NCBI GenBank assembly: GCA_041649015.1
Contig: JBAZNU010000001.1
Span: 558,001 to 622,000, forward strand
Reading direction: 5' to 3'
DNA length: 64,000 bases
DNA from: Ignavibacteria bacterium
GTDB lineage: Bacteria; Bacteroidota; Ignavibacteria; Tepidaquicellales; Tepidaquicellaceae
The translations under genes and the position numbers were made by a program. Positions 54,536-63,906 of the stretch are shown here, piece after piece; positions within the stretch are counted from its first letter, which is position 1; every line of letters begins with the position of its first letter. The notes beneath the pieces are model-generated. The model was not told where the DNA came from. It saw nothing but the letters and a program-made list of their open reading frames with translations, and did no database searches.

Positions 54536-54987
54536 GAGAAAGATGTTTTATTTAAAAATTCAATTGCGGAAAAATATATAAATTCTGACAATAATGCCAC
54601 ACCATAGAAGAAAGGCTTTTAAAAGTTTAATTACTACAGGAAAGAAACAAAATTTAAGGATTTTAAAATCAGTGATTCTAAGTTTTTTTTAATTTTATTT
54701 ATCCGAATAAATAACTACTTTATATGAAAAATCCAGATATTTGAGAATCAAATTTTATCAGCAGTTATCAATAACTATTAGAACAGTAAATGAAACAACA
54801 AACACCTTTGATATCTGCTTTTGCTTAAATTAACTTGGAGATACTACATTTAACGCAAAAGATCTCTATGATGCAGTTTATACAAATGATATTGGAGTTA
54901 GAGAGTTTCTTTGTTGATTGATTAAATCATGATAGTACTATAGTTTTCAACAACTAAACCAAATATTAATATAAAAAATAAAAGGCA
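54536..54987. other. Intergenic region with a possible gene remnant
   Basis: About 450 bp of AT-rich DNA between the divergent cysteine-rich protein and SGNH hydrolase genes. A short open stretch at about 54834-54916 reads like protein (GDTTFNAKDLYDAVYTND) and ends in TGA, but it lacks a start and may be a decayed fragment. Promoters for both flanking genes should be here. No other structure was seen. Confidence 0.35.
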
Positions 54988-55695
54988 ATGAAAAAAACGC
55001 TTGTACTTTCTGTTATAATTAACATTTTATTCATCCTATTTGGAGGATATATTATTCATAAAAAGGGCGGTTTTAATTATTTGAAACAAAATAGCGCAAA
55101 ATTGTTAGAAATCGAGCAAGACTATAGCCTTTATTACAAAACAAAAAGGAGTATTTTTGAAATTATGCCATACGACACGAATAAAATAATATTTTTAGGC
55201 AATAGTATAACCAATTTTTGTGATTGGCATGAACTTTTTGGAAACGAAAATATTATTAATCGAGGAATAAATGGAGATGTAATAAACGGCGTAATTGACA
55301 GATCAGATGTAATACTAAGCTCAAGCCCCAAAAAGATTTTTTTAATGATAGGAACAAATGACCTAGCAGAAGGAAATACTATTGAAAAAATTATATCGAA
55401 TTATGAAAGATTGTTAATCTTGATTAAAGAAAAATCACCGAGAACGAAGCTTTATTTACAAAGTATTTTGCCAACACTTAATGACCAAAGGAGGAAAAAC
55501 GATGACATAATAGCCATTAATAAAAGTTTAATAGACTTAACAGAAAAGTATGGTTTTACTTATGTGAATCTTTTTGATATACTGAAGACAGAAAGGAATG
55601 AGCTAGATACAATTTATTCATTTGACGGTCTTCACCTGAATGGAAAAGGTTATCTAAAATTGAAAAAAGAAATTGAACAATACGTTAATAATTAA
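54988..55695 (+). CDS. SGNH/GDSL-family hydrolase
   Basis: A 235-residue hydrolase anchored or exported by an N-terminal hydrophobic segment (residues 5-24). The SGNH blocks are visible: block I IIFLGNSITN (Ser nucleophile) near 68, the block II Gly in NRGINGD near 93, block III MIGTNDLAEG (Asn) near 122, and block V DGLHLNGKGY (Asp and His) near 215. It is similar to lysophospholipase L1-type or carbohydrate acetyl-esterase members. The substrate is unknown. Monocistronic. Confidence 0.87.
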   Translation: MKKTLVLSVIINILFILFGGYIIHKKGGFNYLKQNSAKLLEIEQDYSLYYKTKRSIFEIMPYDTNKIIFLGNSITNFCDWHELFGNENIINRGINGDVINGVIDRSDVILSSSPKKIFLMIGTNDLAEGNTIEKIISNYERLLILIKEKSPRTKLYLQSILPTLNDQRRKNDDIIAINKSLIDLTEKYGFTYVNLFDILKTERNELDTIYSFDGLHLNGKGYLKLKKEIEQYVNN

Positions 55696-55962
55696 ATTAC
55701 AGCATTAACGGATTTTATAGCAAGGAAAACCCGCCCAGAGAAATGATCTCGAAAAATAAAATCTGAATAAACTCATCTGCTACTCAAAGGCAAAGGCGCA
55801 AAGAGAGCACGAGAAATTATTTTATCTTTTTCTAAAAAGTAGAAAACAGGGAGCCTTTAATTTCTTAATAGTTTGTTTTTATTAAAATGATTTACGGATA
55901 TGAGGGTTAACTAATTATGTTGATATTATAAAAAATTATAAGAAAATTTAGTAAATTAAAGA

Positions 55963-57870
55963 TTGACAGAAAAAATCAAAAATAATATCATAGAGAAGTC
56001 TGACAATATCAAAAATAAGCTTGATAATCTGCCCGTAAAGCCAGGAGTGTATCAGTTTAAAGATGCATCGAACAAAGTTATATATGTAGGGAAAGCTAAA
56101 TCACTCCGAAGCCGCGCCAGACAGTACTTCCAGTCACGTCCCCAGGGTGCAAAAACAGAATCGATGGTGTCAAAAATTACAGACCTTGATGTCATTGTAA
56201 CAGACTCGGAAGTAGAGGCTCTTATACTCGAATTTAACCTCATCAAAAAATTAAAACCCCGCTACAACGTCCTTCTTAAAGACGACAAAACCTTTCCTTA
56301 CATAGTGATAACCAACGAAAGGTTCCCGAGAGTCTTTCCCACAAGGTCAAAACGCAATGACGGCTCAAAGTATTTCGGTCCTTACACAGACGTAAAAACC
56401 ATGCGCTTTGCATTAAAATCTATTCGGGATATCTTTACAATCCGTTCCTGCAATTTAAACCTTTCAGAAGAGAACATTGCTTCAGGCAAGTATAAAGTCT
56501 GTCTTGATTACCACATAAACAAGTGTGAAGGGCCGTGCGTAGGGCTTGTACCGGAACACGAGTATAAAGAAATGATTAATCAGGTTGCAAAACTCCTGAA
56601 CGGGAAGATTGAAACGCTAGAAAAAGACCTGAAAGGAAAAATGAATGCTCTTGCCGAAAACATGAAATTTGAACAGGCGGCAAAGATGCGCGACAAAATA
56701 GAAGCGCTGCAGGTGTATAAAGCAAAGCAAAAAATGGCCGGTGATGAAATAGTTGACCGCGATGTTTTTGCTGTTGTTCAGGAAGACAATGATGCATGCG
56801 GAATGGTGTTAAAAATACGCGACGGCAGAGTAATAGGAAAAACTCATTATTACCTTTCAAACGTTCTTGAAAAGCCACCTGAAGAATCTGTTGAAAACAT
56901 TGTAACTAATTACTATAGCAAGGCAGAATTTATTCCCGACGAGATTTTTTTACCGCTTGAGACTGAAAACATAGAAGCGCTCGAACTATGGCTGAGTGAA
57001 AAGAAGGGCGGAAAGGCTGAGATAACAGTACCAAAAATCGGAGAGAAGGTAAAACTAATAAGGATGGTTGAAACAAACGCAAAGTATATGCTTGATGAGC
57101 TAAAGCTTGCGAAAATGAAGAGAGAATACACAGCACCTTCTTTGGATGCTTTAAAACGTGACTTACGGATGCACAAAATCCCCAAACGCATAGAGTGTTT
57201 TGACATATCACACATACAGGGAACGGATACTGTTGCCTCTATGGTCGTGTTTGAAAATGCAAAACCCAAAAAGTCAGACTACAGAAAGTATAAAATCAGA
57301 ACAGTAACAAACGAAACGGGAGAACCCGATGACTTTCTTTCAATGCGAGAAGTTATACACCGCCGTTTTCGCAGACAGGAAGAAAAACTGCCCGACCTTG
57401 TAGTTATTGACGGAGGCAAAGGCCAGCTTTCCTCTGCCGTAAAAGTTTTAAGAGATATGGGCACTAAAATTGCAAATGACAAGAAAGAATCTGATAAAGA
57501 AAAGACAAAAGGAATAAACATAATAGGCCTTGCAAAACGGCTGGAAGAAGTTTATATGCCCGATGATTCTGACCCGCATACAATACCAAAAACCTCCAGC
57601 GGTTTAAAACTGCTGCAAAGGATACGCGATGAGGCACACAGGTTTGCAATAGAATTTCACAGAACCTTAAGAAGCAAAAGAACGTTAACATCAGAGCTGA
57701 CCGATATAATAGGAATAGGCGATGCAACCACGAAGAAACTTTTAAGAAAATACGGTTCCTTTGAGGGTGTTAAAGAAGCATTGCAGAAAGATGAAACCTC
57801 TTTTGAGCTTGACATGGGAAGGAAAATAACAGGCATATTAACGAGATATTTCTACGAAGAAGAAAATTAA
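55963..57870 (+). CDS. uvrC: Excinuclease ABC subunit C
   Basis: A 635-residue UvrC that makes both incisions in nucleotide excision repair. In order: GIY-YIG nuclease (about 23-100, GVYQFKDASNKVIYVGKAK), the Cys-containing region, the UVR UvrB-binding motif near 210-245, the RNase H-like second nuclease (IECFDISHIQGTDTVASMVVF near 410) and the C-terminal helix-hairpin-helix pair (near 580-630). The TTG at 55963 is the only reasonable start, since TAA precedes it by one codon and no ATG follows before the domain. phoH follows 11 bases later. Confidence 0.95.
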   Translation: MTEKIKNNIIEKSDNIKNKLDNLPVKPGVYQFKDASNKVIYVGKAKSLRSRARQYFQSRPQGAKTESMVSKITDLDVIVTDSEVEALILEFNLIKKLKPRYNVLLKDDKTFPYIVITNERFPRVFPTRSKRNDGSKYFGPYTDVKTMRFALKSIRDIFTIRSCNLNLSEENIASGKYKVCLDYHINKCEGPCVGLVPEHEYKEMINQVAKLLNGKIETLEKDLKGKMNALAENMKFEQAAKMRDKIEALQVYKAKQKMAGDEIVDRDVFAVVQEDNDACGMVLKIRDGRVIGKTHYYLSNVLEKPPEESVENIVTNYYSKAEFIPDEIFLPLETENIEALELWLSEKKGGKAEITVPKIGEKVKLIRMVETNAKYMLDELKLAKMKREYTAPSLDALKRDLRMHKIPKRIECFDISHIQGTDTVASMVVFENAKPKKSDYRKYKIRTVTNETGEPDDFLSMREVIHRRFRRQEEKLPDLVVIDGGKGQLSSAVKVLRDMGTKIANDKKESDKEKTKGINIIGLAKRLEEVYMPDDSDPHTIPKTSSGLKLLQRIRDEAHRFAIEFHRTLRSKRTLTSELTDIIGIGDATTKKLLRKYGSFEGVKEALQKDETSFELDMGRKITGILTRYFYEEEN

Positions 57871-57881
57871 ATATATACATA

Positions 57882-59225
57882 ATGGCAAAAAACGGAGCAC
57901 CTAAAACATTTGTTCTTGATACAAACGTAATTCTTCACGACGGAACGTGTATAAACCAGTTTAAGGATAATGACATCGTTATCCCGCTTGCGGTTATTGA
58001 AGAGATAGACCATTTTAAACGCGGAAGCCAGGTCATTAACCTTAATGCACGTGACTTTGCGCGCAAACTGGACGAGTTGACAGGCAAGGCACTTTTCAAC
58101 GGAGGCATTTCACTTGGAAAAGGAAAAGGGAAAGTAAGAATAGCCATTACCAAAGGGATCAACGACGAGATAAGAGATATTTTCAGAGAAGACACTGCTG
58201 ACCACAGGATTTTAAGCACGGTATTTGAGCTTAAGAATAAAGCAAAAGATAACAAGTCTGTAATTCTTGTTACAAAAGACGTTAACCTTCGCATGAAGGC
58301 AAAAGCCATTGGTGTGCTCTCAGAAGATTACACAACCGACAGGATAGGCAGCATTGACGAGCTTTACAGCGGCAAAGGGGTTGTCGAAGAATTTGATGAC
58401 GAGTTGCTAAACAAAATCTATACACTTCCATTTCAGATTCCCGCAACAGAGGTCATTAAAAAAGATAAAGGCGAGGTCCATCCGAACAAATTTTACATTA
58501 TCAGAAATAAGAGCCATTCTGTACTTGGGCATTTGACGCCAACAAAAGAATTTGTTGAGCGAATTGACAAAAATCCCGCATACGGAATCATGCCGCGAAA
58601 TGCAGAGCAGACCTTTGCCATGAATGCACTTATCAATAAAAACCTACCGCTTGTTTCAATAACAGGAAAAGCAGGCACAGGGAAAACGCTGCTGGCGCTT
58701 GCATCGGCGCTTAGCGTGAAAAAAGAGTACCGGCAGATATACATAGCAAGACCCGTCGTACCGCTTAGCAATAAGGACATTGGATATCTGCCCGGAGACG
58801 TTGACAGCAAGCTGGCGCCATACATGCAGCCCTTGTGGGATAACCTAAAGGTCATACAAGACCAGTATCCCGATACAGACAGAAACCATCAAGCAATTTC
58901 CACAATGCTTAAAGAAGAAAAGCTTCTTGTTGAACCGCTTAGCTATATCAGAGGACGAAGCCTGCAGAGAATATTTTTTATTGTTGATGAAGCGCAGAAT
59001 TTAACACCGCACGAAATTAAAACAATAATAACAAGAGTCGGCGAAGGTACAAAGATTGTCTTCACGGGAGATATATATCAGATAGACCATCCATACCTTG
59101 ACTCAGAATCGAACGGGCTATCTTACCTGATAGAGCACTTCAAGGGACAAAAGCTTTATGCACACGTAAACCTTGAAAAGGGCGAGCGGTCAGAACTTGC
59201 AGAGCTTGCGAGTAATTTATTATAA
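57882..59225 (+). CDS. PhoH-family protein with N-terminal PIN domain (PhoH2/YlaK type)
   Basis: A 447-residue cytoplasmic protein. Residues 8-150 are a PIN ribonuclease domain (VLDTNVILHD, with later acidic residues in TADHRILST and VTKDVNLRMKAKA). Residues about 235-445 are the PhoH P-loop ATPase: Walker A ITGKAGTGKTLLAL near 263, Walker B IFFIVDEAQNLTPHE near 364, and the TGDIYQIDHPYLD region. PIN-PhoH fusions are reported as RNA helicase/ribonucleases. It follows uvrC by 11 bases and precedes the nitrilase by 20, so the three probably share a transcript. Confidence 0.93.
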   Translation: MAKNGAPKTFVLDTNVILHDGTCINQFKDNDIVIPLAVIEEIDHFKRGSQVINLNARDFARKLDELTGKALFNGGISLGKGKGKVRIAITKGINDEIRDIFREDTADHRILSTVFELKNKAKDNKSVILVTKDVNLRMKAKAIGVLSEDYTTDRIGSIDELYSGKGVVEEFDDELLNKIYTLPFQIPATEVIKKDKGEVHPNKFYIIRNKSHSVLGHLTPTKEFVERIDKNPAYGIMPRNAEQTFAMNALINKNLPLVSITGKAGTGKTLLALASALSVKKEYRQIYIARPVVPLSNKDIGYLPGDVDSKLAPYMQPLWDNLKVIQDQYPDTDRNHQAISTMLKEEKLLVEPLSYIRGRSLQRIFFIVDEAQNLTPHEIKTIITRVGEGTKIVFTGDIYQIDHPYLDSESNGLSYLIEHFKGQKLYAHVNLEKGERSELAELASNLL

Positions 59226-59245
59226 TTATTTAAAGGACTAAAGAC

Positions 59246-60076
59246 ATGAAAGTAGGATACTTACAATTTAAGCCTGAGTTTGCAAAACCAAAGAAGAATA
59301 TTGAAAAGGTAGGCGACCTTATTTCAAGCGAAGATTTTGACCTGCTTGTTCTTCCAGAGCTTGCAAATTCGGGATATTTATTCGGCGAAAAGGGAGAGCT
59401 TAAACATGTTTCAGAAAACCCAGACACGGGAAAATTCTGCAGCATGCTTAAGAGAATAAGCAAAGAAAAGGATGCATACATAGTTTCGGGTTTTTGCGAA
59501 TCCATAAAGGAAGACAACAAAGAAATTTATTTTAACTCCTCCATACTTGTCTATCCAAACGGCGAGTTCAGAGTTTACAGAAAGACACACCTCTTTTATG
59601 ACGAGAAAAGCTTCTTTGAGCCGGGCAACACAGGTTTCTGGGTGTATGAGATCTTTAATGAAAATTTTGGTTTTGTTAAAATCGGAATGATGATTTGTTT
59701 CGACTGGATATATCCTGAGGCAGCGAGGTCGCTTGCACTACGAGGAGCGGACATTATCTGTCATCCGTCAAACCTCGTAATGCAATACTGTCAGACGGCA
59801 ATGTTTACGCGGGCCCTCGAGAATCATGTTTACACAATAACAGCAAACAGAGTTGGCGAAGATATTAACGGAGAAAAAAGTCTTAACTTTACGGGTGAGA
59901 GCGTGATACTTAACCCCAAAGGAGAATATCTCGCAAGAGGCTCAAAAGAGAAAGAAGAAATAACATTTATAAAAATAAATCCCGAACTTGCACGGGATAA
60001 ACACATTAATGAAAAGAACGATATATTTGCTGAAAGGCGAGACCATTTTTACAAAGTGAGAGATAAGAGAAACTAA
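59246..60076 (+). CDS. Carbon-nitrogen hydrolase (nitrilase superfamily)
   Basis: A 276-residue cytoplasmic amidase-type enzyme. The catalytic triad is Glu38 (LLVLPELANSG), Lys113 (YRKTHLF) and Cys151 (GMMICFDWIYPEAAR). Length and motifs fit the nitrilase superfamily, close to omega-amidase/carbamoyl-putrescine amidase-type members. The substrate is not decided by these residues. Its TAA overlaps the stop of the convergent DUF4159 gene by 2 bases. Confidence 0.9.
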   Translation: MKVGYLQFKPEFAKPKKNIEKVGDLISSEDFDLLVLPELANSGYLFGEKGELKHVSENPDTGKFCSMLKRISKEKDAYIVSGFCESIKEDNKEIYFNSSILVYPNGEFRVYRKTHLFYDEKSFFEPGNTGFWVYEIFNENFGFVKIGMMICFDWIYPEAARSLALRGADIICHPSNLVMQYCQTAMFTRALENHVYTITANRVGEDINGEKSLNFTGESVILNPKGEYLARGSKEKEEITFIKINPELARDKHINEKNDIFAERRDHFYKVRDKRN

Positions 60077-60744
60077 TTACTCAGAACATAAACAATGATG
60101 TTGGTTCCCATTTGAAGAGCCTCCTCTCGTTTTTCTTTTGGGTCATCATGTTCTCTTGGGTCAGCCCAGCCGTCGGATAGGTTTGTCTCGTATGTGTAAT
60201 AAACACAGAGCCGCCCGTTAATCCAGTATCCAAATCCCTGTGGAGGTTTTGAATCATGCTCATGAATTTTAGGAAGACCATTTGAAAACTTAAAATGTGA
60301 ATTATAAACAGGATGATTGAAAGGAAGTTCTTTCATTTCGTCATTTGGAAAAACCTTTTTAATCTCTCTCCTAAATGCCTCGTCCATACCGTAGTCATCA
60401 TCGGCATAAATGAACCCGCCGTTCTCAACGTATTTTCTCAGTCGTTTTACTTCGTTGTCTGAAAAAGAGATATTGCCGTGTCCGGTAAGCAATATAAATG
60501 GATACTTAAAAATGTCTTCGGAAGCAACATCAACAGAATAAAACTTTGGTTCATCAACATCGATAGCTGTATTGCTTTTAAGGAAGGTCATCATATTAAC
60601 CTCAGCCGAGGGGTCATTATACCAGTCGCCTCCGCCTGAATACTTTAACCGTGCAATCTTAAACTTTGTATTTTGGGAGTAACCGCTATTTGGCAGCGAA
60701 AGAAGAATGGAAACAAATACAATTATTAAATAAACGGGTTTCAT
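60073..60744 (-). CDS. DUF4159 secreted protein
   Basis: A 223-residue exported protein (signal MKPVYLIIVFVSILLSLPNS) of family DUF4159. The family pattern is complete: KIARLKYSGGGDWYNDPSAE, then FILLTGHGNISFSDNEVKRL, GGFIYADDDYG and GRLCVYYTYE. The fold resembles a class I glutamine amidotransferase-like domain, but no catalytic Cys is obvious, so a binding role is likely. Its start overlaps the stop of the HisA-like gene by 4 bases, making it the last gene of the porZ operon. Confidence 0.87.
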   Translation of the reverse strand: MKPVYLIIVFVSILLSLPNSGYSQNTKFKIARLKYSGGGDWYNDPSAEVNMMTFLKSNTAIDVDEPKFYSVDVASEDIFKYPFILLTGHGNISFSDNEVKRLRKYVENGGFIYADDDYGMDEAFRREIKKVFPNDEMKELPFNHPVYNSHFKFSNGLPKIHEHDSKPPQGFGYWINGRLCVYYTYETNLSDGWADPREHDDPKEKREEALQMGTNIIVYVLSN

Positions 60745-61511
60745 TTTTTAACTTTTGGCAGTTCAAGAGATGTATCAAGTCGCTCTGAATCTCGCCAGAT
60801 GGCCTGACAGGGAAACTTGTTTTCGTAAAGAGATTTCGAAAGCATAACAGAATCAATCTTCGGGTTCTTTAAGTCCGTAAGCATTTTAAGGTGTGTATAC
60901 CCGCCGACTCCTCCAGCGGAAGTAATCTTTAAACCGTTTGTATTTTCTGCAATTTCTAAAAGCCTGTCAATAAATGGTCCCGAGCAATTACCCACGCGTG
61001 TTACATCCTGATAAATTATTCTTTTCACTCCAAGACCGTCCATCATCTTAGCAAATCCAAGCGGAGTAATATTAGCATAGTTAACCCATCCGTTCGTAAC
61101 CACGTTGTTAAGCTTTTCATCAATTCCAATTACAAGTTTCGAAGGTGAATAAACAGAAATAATCTTTTCAATAAGCCCGGGATTTGTAATTGCAGCAGTG
61201 CCGATTACGATGCGGTAAACTCCAAGTTCTTCAATAATTCTTTGCGCCGTATCAAAGTCGCGTATTCCTCCGCCCAGCTGGATAGGAACATCAAGCGTTT
61301 TACAGATTTCTTTAATAATCGGGAAGTTCTGCATCTCGCCCTCAATCGCGCCGTTAAGGTCTGTAATATGAATACACTTAAAATTTTCTTTTCTGAAAAG
61401 TCGCGCAACCTTTACCGGATTATCCGAATAAAAATTTGAAGACTCAAAATGTCCCTGAACAGAGCGAATGCACTTTCCATTTTGAATATCAATAACAGGA
61501 ATAACAAGCAT
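60741..61511 (-). CDS. HisA-like TIM-barrel protein
   Basis: A 256-residue TIM-barrel protein of the HisA/HisF family, closest to HisA (phosphoribosylformimino-AICAR isomerase). PVIDIQNGKCIRSVQG near 4-19 keeps the first catalytic Asp (Asp8), and QLGGGIRD near 79 keeps a phosphate site. Other regions are diverged: the usual (S/T)RDGT loop reads TRVGNCSG, so the conserved Asp there is Val. No other histidine gene is nearby. It starts 5 bases after porZ and overlaps the DUF4159 gene, so true HisA activity is uncertain. Confidence 0.75.
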   Translation of the reverse strand: MLVIPVIDIQNGKCIRSVQGHFESSNFYSDNPVKVARLFRKENFKCIHITDLNGAIEGEMQNFPIIKEICKTLDVPIQLGGGIRDFDTAQRIIEELGVYRIVIGTAAITNPGLIEKIISVYSPSKLVIGIDEKLNNVVTNGWVNYANITPLGFAKMMDGLGVKRIIYQDVTRVGNCSGPFIDRLLEIAENTNGLKITSAGGVGGYTHLKMLTDLKNPKIDSVMLSKSLYENKFPCQAIWRDSERLDTSLELPKVKK

Positions 61512-61516
61512 TACGG

Positions 61517-63802
61517 TTATTGTTTAACTACGGCAAGTTTTCCTTTGCCGACTTTTTTTCCGTCTTTATCGAAACCGACAACTAAATAAATTCCTGAAGG
61601 AACGTATTTACCTTTTTTATCCTTGCCGTCCCACGAGGCAATCCTTCCGCCCGGCGAATCGAACTCCGCCATAACGTCACCGCTAATTGACAAAATCTTG
61701 ACTGACGTATTTTCTATAAGTCCGTCAATTTTTAAATTCACTCTTGGAGGAAGCACAAACGGATTCGGCGAACAAACAATCCTATCAAATTCTTTTAATG
61801 GAACAATGGCGTCCGTCTGCACTGAAGAAAGTCCGTTAAGTGTTCCGAAATACGCCCTGCCGTCCTGATTGCTCACAGCAATCGAATTAATCTGATTGCT
61901 AAGCAGGGGGCTGTTAGTGACGTTAAAAGTCTCTATCAGCGTTGAGCCGTCGCTGGAAAGGTGGAACACCCCGTTATTCTCCGTACCAATCCATTTTTGG
62001 TTTAAAACATCAATACTTATACACCTGCAATTTTCTGTAAAAGGAACCTTCAAATTTCCCGAAATTATACCAAGTTTTTCTGCAGGCGGTTTTTGATTCG
62101 GGTTTTGAATAGCGGCAAGAGGGTTACGTATAATAAACACTCCATTATTCGTTGAAACCCACACCTCGTTGTTCTTATCAACAATCACGCCCGTCACGGT
62201 GTTTCCCTCAAAATCATTCGCATAGTAAACCCCGTACACATCGTCATAATACAATGTATCCGTGCCGTTATCATTGAAAAAATAAAGTCCTCCCGGGAAT
62301 GCAATAGATTCTATCCATTTAGTATTATAGTTGTCAATAGCAACCTGTCCGAAATTAGTATTGTTTATAATACTCGGATTCGGGTACGGAAAAAACACAG
62401 AATCCATCACATGTTTATAAAGACCGGTTGCATTATTCGTCTTAAAAAATGACATCCAGAAATACCCGAAATTATCGAACGCCCCTCCAAAAGGCACGCA
62501 AAAATTTGGGTCATCGCTCCCCGGCAGTACAGAGTTCGAAGTATTGTAATTCCTAATAGAATTGCCCTCAATCAGGGTTGCCCCTCCGCCAAAGCTAAGC
62601 GCCCAGACCTTATTCTCGCCGGCAACAATCCTTCTAAACCAATTACTATTCCCAATCTCCGGTTTTGTAGCCGTTGTAAACGACTCCCACTTAATCCCGT
62701 CAAACTTATAAAAACCTGCATCAGTTTGTCCACCTGCAGCCCAGAGAACGCCGTTTCCATCAATCGATAAATTATCAAACGAATTTCTATTCGGACAATC
62801 AGGAAAAAGATACTCAAACTGACCACTATTGTCTTGGACCATCAAACCTTTCTCTGTGACACCTGCAAGAGGGTTCCCCGTATTATCAACCCCAAGCGAA
62901 AGATATGAATCCGTCGGACCAAACTCGCTGCCCGTATTCAAATTATCAATCGAAGAAACCAAAATTGTGTTGTTAACAATATAATAAAGATTATTTCCGC
63001 CCCTTCGAATATCTATAACATTCTTTCCAGTCGTCGCGGGATTTGGATTCGGAACCCAGCCACCATTCTCAAAATATCCCATGCCTGTTTCAGAGCAGAA
63101 AAAAACCTTTGTACCAACAACCTCCGAAGACTTTATATTAAGACCAAACGGAGAAGTAGAATAGTTTGCCCAAGAGGCAGGATTGTTCAGATTATTATTC
63201 GTAATCCTTGCGTATGCAACCCCTACCGCCGTACCCGCGTAAAGCGTATCGTTCTTAATCGAAAGGGTAACAACCTTTGATTTTGTCGTATAAAACCCAA
63301 GAGTATAATAAGGAGCATCAAGAAAATTCAGATTAGCAACAGAAATCTTTTGAATCCCATACCCTGTTGCGATGAACATACTGCCCCCGTACTGAACAAA
63401 ATCATTAACCGACTTATTATTCTCACTTGAGTTTTTAATATCGTAAATATACCTGAATTTTCCCGTTGAAAATTCGTGAATAACAATCGAGCCATCCGCC
63501 GCTCCAATCCAGAGCCTGTCGAGAGTGTCAACATAAACAGATGTAAGATTATTATTCAGCAGACCATCAATATTAGTATATTTCTTAACAACAGCTTTCT
63601 TGCTTAGGTCAACAACAAAAAGACCTCCCGTAGTGGCACAATAAGCATAAGGGGCAGTCCTATCGAACGAAACGGAAACAACATTCTTAAGGTCAGTATG
63701 ATTTATCCATTTATTTAGAAGTTGAGGAGAATTTTCGGCTAAAATTATTTTAGAAAGAGCAAAAAACAATAAAAGCCAGATTACCTTTTTCCCTGAGTTC
63801 AT
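61517..63802 (-). CDS. porZ: PorZ-like beta-propeller protein of the type IX secretion system
   Basis: A 761-residue exported protein (signal MNSGKKVIWLLLFFALSKIILA). Residues about 30-680 are two propellers with blades of the two-component-regulator type (FDRTAPYAYCATTGGLFVVDL, SVYVDTLDRLWIGAADGS, GVIVDKNNEVWVSTNNGV). The C-terminal 80 residues form a FlgD-like/T9SS-type Ig domain (VKILSISGDVMAEF, SGIYLVVGFDKDGKK). Length and order match PorZ, which delivers anionic lipopolysaccharide to the T9SS attachment complex. First gene of a three-gene operon with the HisA-like and DUF4159 genes. The T9SS cargo elsewhere in the window supports it. Confidence 0.78.
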   Translation of the reverse strand: MNSGKKVIWLLLFFALSKIILAENSPQLLNKWINHTDLKNVVSVSFDRTAPYAYCATTGGLFVVDLSKKAVVKKYTNIDGLLNNNLTSVYVDTLDRLWIGAADGSIVIHEFSTGKFRYIYDIKNSSENNKSVNDFVQYGGSMFIATGYGIQKISVANLNFLDAPYYTLGFYTTKSKVVTLSIKNDTLYAGTAVGVAYARITNNNLNNPASWANYSTSPFGLNIKSSEVVGTKVFFCSETGMGYFENGGWVPNPNPATTGKNVIDIRRGGNNLYYIVNNTILVSSIDNLNTGSEFGPTDSYLSLGVDNTGNPLAGVTEKGLMVQDNSGQFEYLFPDCPNRNSFDNLSIDGNGVLWAAGGQTDAGFYKFDGIKWESFTTATKPEIGNSNWFRRIVAGENKVWALSFGGGATLIEGNSIRNYNTSNSVLPGSDDPNFCVPFGGAFDNFGYFWMSFFKTNNATGLYKHVMDSVFFPYPNPSIINNTNFGQVAIDNYNTKWIESIAFPGGLYFFNDNGTDTLYYDDVYGVYYANDFEGNTVTGVIVDKNNEVWVSTNNGVFIIRNPLAAIQNPNQKPPAEKLGIISGNLKVPFTENCRCISIDVLNQKWIGTENNGVFHLSSDGSTLIETFNVTNSPLLSNQINSIAVSNQDGRAYFGTLNGLSSVQTDAIVPLKEFDRIVCSPNPFVLPPRVNLKIDGLIENTSVKILSISGDVMAEFDSPGGRIASWDGKDKKGKYVPSGIYLVVGFDKDGKKVGKGKLAVVKQ

Positions 63803-63906
63803 CGTTAAACTATTTTATTAATTAAAATTGATATAAATCCGGCTATCTTTAATATTATTAAATTAATGATAATATTAAATATCAATTTTTTATAGAATAA
63901 AATCAA
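63803..63906. promoter_or_regulatory. Divergent promoter region with AT palindrome
   Basis: About 100 bp between porZ (minus) and the partial gene at the window end (plus). It contains an AT-only imperfect palindrome near 63852-63880 (TTAATATTAT ... ATAATATTAA). It should hold the start of the porZ operon transcript. Confidence 0.35.

Noticed and set aside
54834..54916. Short protein-like stretch ending in TGA
   Set aside because: Only about 27 codons, with a stop just upstream and no start; may be a gene remnant but cannot be supported.
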